Assembly (NCBI GenBank): GCA_041940305.1
Contig: JBGTSJ010000002.1
Location: 124,001-188,000, forward strand
Direction of reading: 5' to 3'
Origin: JBGTSJ01 sp041940305
GTDB taxonomy: Bacteria > Planctomycetota > Planctomycetia > Planctomycetales > Planctomycetaceae
DNA: 64,000 nucleotides
The stretch's first letter is position 1; each line of letters opens with the position of its first letter. Shown here piece after piece: positions 58,688 through 64,000 of the stretch. The notes beneath the pieces were generated by a model, which saw only the letters and a list, made by a program, of their open reading frames with translations, did no database searches and was not told the origin of the DNA. A program made the position numbers and the translations under genes.

Positions 58688-60115
58688 CTAGTCCCGCGGC
58701 CGACCTCTCCCCCCACCGCGTCGCCCCCCACGCCGCCGCGGACGATCGCGATCCCCGTCCGACGATCGCCGTGAGCCTTCCTGGCTGCTGCCCGTGGACG
58801 AGCCGGAGCCGCCCGACTTCACCTTCGGACGGGACAGGTAGGAGATCGCCTCCTCCCACGTCGGCACGTCCTTGAACCGTGATTCCGACTCCACCTCGTC
58901 GTCGGACTCGGCAGACACATCCGCCTCGGTCGTTACATCGTCCTCGAATCCAAAATCGTCGTCCTGCTCGGGAACTCGCTCGGCCGACGGACGGGCGGAC
59001 CGCTCCCGGTCACCGGACGAACCACGTCCCCGACCGCGCCCGCGTCCTCTCCCGCGACGGCGTCCGCGTCCTTCGTCTTCCGACGACTCCGAACGTTCGC
59101 GATTCTCACTGACCGGTTCCGGAGCATCGTCGTCCAGCCCTGCGCCGAACCCCATGTCGTCGTCATCGTCGAACGCCGACGGTTCCGGATCGCGCCCGCG
59201 ACGGCGCGACGGCCGATCTTCGCGTGCCGGACGCTCTTCACGAACCGGGCGGTCCTCGCGAGCAGGCCGGTCTTCGCGGGCCGGACTCTCTTCGCGCCCG
59301 CGCGGCTCGTCCCGATCCGAGCGGGACCGTCGCCCCCCCCGCCTGCGGCGCGATCCGCGATCGTCCCCGCGCTCGCGTCGTTCACCCCGATCGGCATCGG
59401 GCCGCTCCACATCCCGCCGCGCCTCGTCCCGTTCGCGGGCCGGCGCGGCCCCTTCATCGAGAAGGTCGGCGCCAAACCCGTCGTCGTCGGACAATTCCTC
59501 CCGCCGCGGCGCCGGCCGGGGACTCCGCTCGGGAGCCCGTGCCTCGTCCTCCGGACGCCGGTCACGGCTTCGTCCCCGGCCTCGGCCCCGGGATTCAGGC
59601 TTGTCCCGTGTTTCCTTCACCCCCTCGTCCCAGTCCCAGCCTTCCAGCGCGTCCCAGAAGTCGTCCTTCGGCGGCGGAGCCTTCCGCACCGGCTCAGGCT
59701 CGTCGTCCTCCTCCGGGTCGGACTCCCGTTCGTTGATCACGTCTCCCCGGGATTCCGCACTCGCTTCCACAAACGCATCGTCCTCCGCGTCCGCCAGATC
59801 CTCGACGGCAACCGCATCGTCCGAATCCGCCTCGTCTTCCTCGTCGTCAAAATCAAAGCCGAAGTCGAGTTCGTCATCGCTGATCTCGTCGCGAGATTGC
59901 GGCGAGCTCGCAGTGGACGACGCCGGCGCCTCCCGCACTTCGTCCGCACTGCCGCCGGCGGACGCGGCGGCCGGTTCCTCGTCGGCGAACAGGTCGTCGT
60001 CGTCCAGCTCTATCGAGTCCGGGATCTCCGCTGCCGAAAAGTCGATGCCGAGCAGACTTTCGGCCACCGACTCCAGTTCATCTTCACGAGGGTCATGCGG
60101 CATGGAGGATGCCAT
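58688..60115 (-). CDS. Long disordered protein with acidic and Arg-rich halves
   Basis: A 475-residue protein of extreme composition. Residues 1-45 form a short structured part ('ELESVAESLLGIDFSAAEIPDSIELDDDDLF'). Residues about 45-170 are Asp/Glu/Ser-rich; 170-370 consist of repeats of 'RPAREDRP', 'RRRGRGRGRGRG' and similar Arg/Gly/Asp units; a short ordered stretch 'SRFKDVPTWEEAISYLSRPK' lies near residue 410; the end is Gly/Arg-rich ('RRRGGRRGGGRGRPRD'), like RGG-box RNA-binding regions of RNase E-type or ribosome-associated factors. I do not recognise the family. Open frames on the opposite strand through here are compositional shadows. An RNA-binding or phase-separating role is inference. 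Confidence 0.72.
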   Translation of the reverse strand: MASSMPHDPREDELESVAESLLGIDFSAAEIPDSIELDDDDLFADEEPAAASAGGSADEVREAPASSTASSPQSRDEISDDELDFGFDFDDEEDEADSDDAVAVEDLADAEDDAFVEASAESRGDVINERESDPEEDDEPEPVRKAPPPKDDFWDALEGWDWDEGVKETRDKPESRGRGRGRSRDRRPEDEARAPERSPRPAPRREELSDDDGFGADLLDEGAAPARERDEARRDVERPDADRGERRERGDDRGSRRRRGGRRSRSDRDEPRGREESPAREDRPAREDRPVREERPAREDRPSRRRGRDPEPSAFDDDDDMGFGAGLDDDAPEPVSENRERSESSEDEGRGRRRGRGRGRGRGRGSSGDRERSARPSAERVPEQDDDFGFEDDVTTEADVSAESDDEVESESRFKDVPTWEEAISYLSRPKVKSGGSGSSTGSSQEGSRRSSDGDRDRPRRRGGRRGGGRGRPRD

Positions 60116-60709
60116 AGTGATTCTGACTTCCGTTGTTAGGGGCGCGGCTGATCAACCGCCGCGAACGTCTGCTGCAGACACCGCGAAAGGGACTTCCTGC
60201 GTCGTCCAAAGCAGTCCGGCGGCGGGAGCCCTGAAGCGCCAGATCGCGTCCGCTCCGCACCACGTGCACTCGTCGACGGGACGGCGGAAGCGTGCCGCTA
60301 ACAGTAGTTCCCCCCCGCGGTCGAAGCAAGGCCGCCTGCGCCCATCAGCCGCGCAGCGTACGAGCGGAGAATGGCGGGGGCGCGAGTTCTACTCCCCTCT
60401 CCCCGCGAATTCGCTCTCCACATCCAGACACGACGTGCGGGGAGAGGGGCCGGGGGTGAGGGGCGAAACCGACGCGGCTTCTCGTGCCCTCATCCGGCCT
60501 ATCGGCCGCCTTCTCCCGCGTGGAGCACTTTTGAAATCACGATGGCTGAACGCGCGGGAGAAGGGCGCGACTCATGCGGTATGAACATTCGCACTTACAC
60601 CAACTGTCACTTGCACCCAGCGGCGCACCACGAGCGGAGGGGTTCAACCCCGCCGGATGGCCATGCGGACGCGAATGGAGACTCGCATCCCGAAGAGATC
60701 CGGCTCCGC
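60116..60709. other. Repeat-rich intergenic region
   Basis: No gene was recognised in this 594-base gap. It contains two nested inverted repeats (60394-60563) and a short GGAGGGGTTCAACCCC palindrome near 60635. The open frame on the plus strand running from 58872 through this region is a compositional artefact opposite the disordered-protein gene. Confidence 0.55.
60394..60563. repeat. REP-like pair of inverted repeats
   Basis: First pair: CCCCTCTCCCCGC (60394-60406) with GCGGGGAGAGGGG (60437-60449), perfect over 13 bases, followed by CCGGGGGTGAGGGG. Second pair: CTTCTCCCGCG (60511-60521) with CGCGGGAGAAG (60553-60563), preceded by CCCTCATCCGGCCTATCGGC. Both are of types known as dispersed repeats in many bacterial genomes. 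Confidence 0.65.
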
Positions 60710-61210
60710 TCACCGCACCGACTGCGACCCGGTCTGCGACGCCGTCTGCGTCAGCTCCAGATGCAGCTGTCGCGCCGCAGCCAGCTTCTTGTAGACGTCC
60801 GTCGCCGGATGAAAACCTTCAAACCGCTCCAGCTGCTCCGCCTCGGGAGTCAGCACGATCGTGCAGGGGAGCCGTTCGACTTCCAGGATGTCCCGGACTT
60901 TCTCGTCCTTGTCGTAGTCCAGGTGCACCGGGACAAACGTCTCGTTGATGTATTTCGCGAGGCTGGGATGCGCGAGCGACTCCTGCTCCAGCTTCTTGCA
61001 GAACCCGCACCAGTCGGCGCCCCATACCAGCAGCAGCGGCTTGTTGTCGCGCACGGCGATCTTGTGGGCGGACTTCAGATCAGCCTGCCACGCGACGCCC
61101 CCCGCCTTCTCCGCCGGCGGATCCGCGGCATCGAGGCCGGCTCCCCACCATCCCACGCACAACAGACCGGCCAGCAACACTCCCATCAGCGGCAACTTGC
61201 AGCGCACCAC
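60710..61210 (-). CDS. Secreted thioredoxin-fold protein
   Basis: A 166-residue protein if started at the GTG at 61210 ('VRCKLPLMGVLLAGLLCVGWW'); an ATG at 61186 gives a shorter signal. The signal ends near 'GLDAAD'. The mature part holds 'AVRDNKPLLLVWGADWCGFCKKLEQESLAHPSLAKYINETFVPVHLDYDKD' (Cys-Gly-Phe-Cys active site), then 'LEVERLPCTIVLTPEAEQLERFEG', the cis-Pro strand 'LPCTIV' with an unusual Cys after Pro. This pattern matches the Thioredoxin_7/thiol:disulfide family in the periplasm. An extra Cys in the cis-Pro position might alter its redox behaviour. Confidence 0.78.
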   Translation of the reverse strand: MVRCKLPLMGVLLAGLLCVGWWGAGLDAADPPAEKAGGVAWQADLKSAHKIAVRDNKPLLLVWGADWCGFCKKLEQESLAHPSLAKYINETFVPVHLDYDKDEKVRDILEVERLPCTIVLTPEAEQLERFEGFHPATDVYKKLAAARQLHLELTQTASQTGSQSVR

Positions 61211-61436
61211 GCGACCCCCCCCGGCTTCCTTGCCTGGACATTGCCCACATTCCGGGACCGGTGCACGAACGCTCTCGATCCCTCTGGAGAGACCGCCGCG
61301 CGCTCCGCCAGACACCGCGGCTGCGCAACAGCCCCCCAGTCAGTATCGGTCTGCCGCAGGGGAAAACTGTGACGAGAGCGCCGACTTTACGTGCCGCCCG
61401 CCGGCTTGGACGCTGCCAGCTTCTCAACCACGCGAG

Positions 61437-61871
61437 TCAATCCTCACGCCATTGGAGATTCTGCACGTCAGGCACAAGTCGCGTCGCCCCGTCGAGCGCT
61501 CTGCGAATAGCGTGGAAGTTGCAACGCGGCTCTCGAAAAAGAGAGCGAATCAAGCTCCGCCGCGGAGTGACTTCAATCTCGAATCCATCCCCCTCGTCGT
61601 CCATCCCGTCCCATTGAACTCTGACGCAGTAATTCTGACCCTGCAGGATCACGCCGAAGAACCAATGATGTTCGTCGAATTCGGGAGCCTCGGATTCAAG
61701 TTGGACGCCAATTGCCCTTACGCCCTCAAAGACCGCCAATGCAACTGGCTGGCATGCCTGATAGGCCCATTGCTCGCCAAAGTCTGCCGAGTAGCGAGTG
61801 GATAGATCGGCTCCGACCTCCGCATCGGTCGGGAGTCGGCCGTTCCACTTGAACCGCCCAACGATTCTCAT
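61437..61871 (-). CDS. Small conserved-looking protein, unknown function
   Basis: A 144-residue protein that I do not recognise. It has strand-rich parts ('MRIVGRFKWNGRLPTDAEVG', 'CQPVALAVFEGVRAIGVQLESEAPEFDEHHWFFGVILQGQNYCVRVQWDGMDDEGDGFEIEVTP' order) and ends in a helical piece with 'SLIRSLFREPRCNFHAIRRAL'. Several Trp and Asp/Glu residues and no signal peptide suggest a cytoplasmic protein. It could be an immunity-like or DUF-type protein; no neighbouring toxin is seen. Confidence 0.62.
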   Translation of the reverse strand: MRIVGRFKWNGRLPTDAEVGADLSTRYSADFGEQWAYQACQPVALAVFEGVRAIGVQLESEAPEFDEHHWFFGVILQGQNYCVRVQWDGMDDEGDGFEIEVTPRRSLIRSLFREPRCNFHAIRRALDGATRLVPDVQNLQWRED

Positions 61872-61913
61872 ATCGCACGGTGACGCTTGCGCAATCGAGA
61901 TCCGGGGACGCCT

Positions 61914-63110
61914 TTACTTTCCCAGAAACTCCGCCAGCCGGTTCAGCCCCTCTTCCAGCACCTTCAGGCTTGTTGCGAACGACAGCCGCACATATCCCGG
62001 CGCGCCAAAAGCGTCACCGGTCACCAGCGCAACGTGGGCATCTTCCAGCAGAGCCGTACAGAAGTCGCTGGCGTTCTCCACCTTTCGGCCGTTTGCACCC
62101 AGCGGCCGCCCGAAGTGGGCGCTCACGTCAAAAAACGCATAGAACGCGCCCCCCGGCTCGGCGAACCGGATGTCGGGAATCTGCCGCAACCGCTTCAGCA
62201 CGTAGTTCCGCCGTGCCCGGAATTCCACCAGCATCTCCTGCACGCACTCCTGCGGGCCATTCAGCGCCGCCACGGCCGCATACTGGCTCACGCTGCACGG
62301 GTTCGACGTCTCCTGACTCTGCAGATTGTCCATCGCTTTCGTGACGTCCGCCGGCGCGATCGTCCAGCCGATCCGCCACCCCGTCATCGCATACGCCTTG
62401 CTTACGCCGCTGACGATGATCGTGAGCGCTTTCGCTTCCGGCGAGAACGACGCGAACGACCGGAACTCCGAGCCTTCATAGATCAGCTTCTCATAGATTT
62501 CGTCCGACAGCACCGGAATGTTCCGTTCCACCGCTACCCGCGCCAGCCCCTCCAGCGTCTCCACCGGGTACGCCGTCCCGGTCGGATTGCACGGGTTATT
62601 GAGCATCAGCAGCCGCGTCCGCGGCGTGATCGCCTCCGCGAACTGCTCCGGCTGCAGGCAGAACCCGCTCTCCAGCGACGTCGGCACCAGCACGGGCGTC
62701 GCGCCGGTCAGCTCCACCAGTGCGCTGTAGCTCACCCAGTAGGGCGTCGGAATGATCACCTCGTCCCCCGGCCCGCACAGCGCCGTCAGCACGTTATGAA
62801 TCGAGTGCTTCGCCCCGTTCGAGATGACCACCTGGTTCGGCTGGTACTCCAGCCCGTAATCCCGCTGGTACGCCGCGCATACTGCCTTCTTCAGATCCAG
62901 GATCCCGCCCGACGGCGTGTAGTGGGTGTGTCCGGCGTCCATCGCCTCCTTCGCCGCCGTGCGGATATGCTCCGGGGTAATAAAGTCCGGTTCCCCCAGC
63001 GTGAAGTCCAGGACCTTGATCCCCTTCTGCGCCAACTCCTTCGCCTTGGCAGCCGCAGCGATGGTGGCCGAGGGTTTGAGCGCCGTTACCGCAGCCGAGA
63101 GTCGCATCAT
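61914..63110 (-). CDS. aspC: Aspartate aminotransferase (class I/II)
   Basis: A 398-residue PLP enzyme. 'FTLGEPDFITPEHIRTAAKEAMDAGHTHYTPSGGILDLKKAV', 'VVISNGAKHSIHNVLTALCGPGDEVIIPTPYWVSY', 'LMLNNPCNPTGTAYP', 'VLSDEIYEKLIYEG' and 'VSGVSKAYAMTGWRIGW' with the PLP Lys are all present, and 'CSVSQYAAVAALNGPQE' plus 'GAFYAFFDVSAHFG' fit aspartate aminotransferase of subgroup Ib. It interconverts aspartate and oxaloacetate with glutamate/2-oxoglutarate. The gene stands between small hypothetical genes. Confidence 0.93.
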   Translation of the reverse strand: MMRLSAAVTALKPSATIAAAAKAKELAQKGIKVLDFTLGEPDFITPEHIRTAAKEAMDAGHTHYTPSGGILDLKKAVCAAYQRDYGLEYQPNQVVISNGAKHSIHNVLTALCGPGDEVIIPTPYWVSYSALVELTGATPVLVPTSLESGFCLQPEQFAEAITPRTRLLMLNNPCNPTGTAYPVETLEGLARVAVERNIPVLSDEIYEKLIYEGSEFRSFASFSPEAKALTIIVSGVSKAYAMTGWRIGWTIAPADVTKAMDNLQSQETSNPCSVSQYAAVAALNGPQECVQEMLVEFRARRNYVLKRLRQIPDIRFAEPGGAFYAFFDVSAHFGRPLGANGRKVENASDFCTALLEDAHVALVTGDAFGAPGYVRLSFATSLKVLEEGLNRLAEFLGK

Positions 63111-63309
63111 CGAACCATTCGTTTAACCCCAGCCCACCGGGCCGGGCATTCGGATATCATCCACGCACCGGACACGTGCCCGCCCTCTGCGTTCGCACGG
63201 AGCGCGATTCTTTTGAGATCGGCGTCCCGCGTCAAGGATTGGTAGTGATCCCCTTGGAAGAATCCTTCGTGGCAGGTCGCTTCGCATCTGAATGCAGCGC
63301 GAGTTCCCG

Positions 63310-63723
63310 TCAGAACGAGTAGATTCTGTCCGTGTATCCGTCACGGTCAACGGGCTGTACGAAACACTCACTGTTTCCGCCGGAACGAAATGTCGCCGTG
63401 AAGGTTTCATCACTCGGTATGCCAACCGCGGCGAGGAGCTGTTGCACGAATTCGTGCATCGTCTCGAACGTGCGGTATTGCTCCGGAAGCTCTGCCGACA
63501 CCTGCACTTTAATGTGGTTGTCGCACGGGTAATGCACAGCGACGGACCCGCACACGTTGAAGACGCCCTTCTCGCCCACATTCACCTCAATACCACTCGA
63601 AAAGGAAATCACGTTCCCGTACGTGCCGAGACAGAACCCGGCGCTCCCTGGTGTCTCGAATTCCAGTTGAGCAACTAAGTCGAGCAGCGGAAACTCAGAT
63701 TTTGGCTGAAATGCGGTAGGCAT
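63310..63723 (-). CDS. Small protein, unknown function
   Basis: A 137-residue protein beginning at 'MPTAFQPKSEFPLLDLVAQLEFETPGSAG'; a longer open frame to 63840 is Arg/Cys-rich and unlikely. The middle has strands ('GVFNVCGSVAVHYPCDNHIKVQVSAELPEQY') and the last part includes 'MHEFVQQLLAAVGIPSDETFTATFRS'. It has no membrane helix or signal. I do not recognise it. It is divergent from the DUF1501 gene at 63904. Confidence 0.6.
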   Translation of the reverse strand: MPTAFQPKSEFPLLDLVAQLEFETPGSAGFCLGTYGNVISFSSGIEVNVGEKGVFNVCGSVAVHYPCDNHIKVQVSAELPEQYRTFETMHEFVQQLLAAVGIPSDETFTATFRSGGNSECFVQPVDRDGYTDRIYSF

Positions 63724-63903
63724 ATCTCGGCTCCCATCCCAGCATCTTACCCAACCGCGCATAAAAGACGTTGAGCCCACCAACAGGGTCCCGCCGAAAC
63801 GCCGTCGATGTTGACGACGACAACTCCCCGAATTGACCACCCATCAACATTCTGTGATGCTATAGTCACTCAGTAAGCTCATCAGTGTCGGAAAGCCCAC
63901 GCC

Positions 63904-64000
63904 ATGCTGCGAGTGCTCGGCTCCTACGACCAGCTCCACGGCCGCCTTTCCCGCCGGGCCACGCTTCAGATCGGCGGCCTCGCCGGCGCGGCGATGCTCC
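63904..64000 (+). CDS. DUF1501 family protein, N-terminal part only
   Basis: The gene runs off the right edge. The 32 visible residues include 'LHGRLSRRATLQIGGLAGAAML', the basic twin-Arg-like leader plus hydrophobic segment that opens planctomycete DUF1501 proteins ('RR..LQ(V/I)GG'). No catalytic part is visible, so the family call rests on the leader alone. Confidence 0.65.
   Translation, partial: MLRVLGSYDQLHGRLSRRATLQIGGLAGAAML

Noticed and set aside
58872..60584. 570-codon plus-strand Ser/Arg-rich open frame
   Set aside because: It mirrors the disordered-protein gene; the Asp/Glu codons read backwards give Ser/Arg. It lacks a ribosome binding site.

Overview
The window looks like a chromosomal segment of a high-GC planctomycete (Planctomycetota). 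Marker families include two DUF1501 proteins (49287-50546 and the partial gene at 63904), a DUF1549/DUF1553 cytochrome-associated protein (51471-53114), a DUF1559 relic (1668-2419), a DUF6116-like mini-membrane protein (8817-9044), a degenerate sulfatase, a PQQ-type propeller protein and several Cys- or Asp-rich secreted proteins. No rRNA, tRNA, CRISPR array or intact insertion sequence was recognised.

Layout. 0-3 kb: small secreted and membrane proteins and a broken DUF1559 gene. 3-11.5 kb: a B12-type radical SAM protein with a metal-binding-looking tail, a divergent 1160-residue membrane protein, and a minus-strand run of radical SAM, MBOAT-like acyltransferase and DUF6116-like genes. 11.7-20.4 kb: a PQQ-propeller protein, a UDP-sugar pyrophosphorylase-family enzyme, a Rieske protein, a hairpin-rich gap, a GNAT acetyltransferase coupled to a membrane protein, a catalytically degenerate sulfatase-like lipoprotein and a Cys-rich secreted protein.

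20.4-35 kb is a Flp/Tad type IVb pilus locus. It has TadE/TadG-like pseudopilins, a secretin (RcpA/CpaC), a TadD-like TPR lipoprotein, TadC, TadB, the TadA/CpaF ATPase, CpaB/RcpC and three Flp-like pilins. The plus-strand secretin/tadD arm converges on the minus-strand pilin-cpaB-tadA-tadB-tadC arm. No TadZ/CpaE or prepilin peptidase was found here.

35-45 kb: a TRASH/YHS-like lipoprotein, a HisA-like protein, an alpha/beta hydrolase with a DNA glycosylase, then a minus-strand biosynthetic block argB-argD-argF-pabB-pabA. A two-gene nucleotidyltransferase module is embedded between pabB and pabA and is translationally coupled to pabB. 45-53 kb: RimI-type acetyltransferase, glyoxalase-fold protein, WD40 protein, a second nucleotidyltransferase, and a DUF1553-X-receiver-DUF1501-Y run in which two unrelated small genes split the usual planctomycete pair. 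53-64 kb: MoxR ATPase, cysteine desulfurase, CsrA, glutamate dehydrogenase, a cNMP-binding protein, a 475-residue disordered acidic/Arg-rich protein, a thioredoxin-fold protein, aspartate aminotransferase, and the start of another DUF1501 gene.

Intergenic DNA carries several dispersed repeat families: hairpins built on GAAACCCGG arms (six copies), degenerate 7-bp tandem repeats (three places), a cluster of palindromes with different stems, a 28-bp inverted repeat, and a REP-like island at 60.4-60.6 kb. Many of the palindromes sit just after stop codons and probably act as terminators. All function calls rest on reading motifs by eye; no database search was run.
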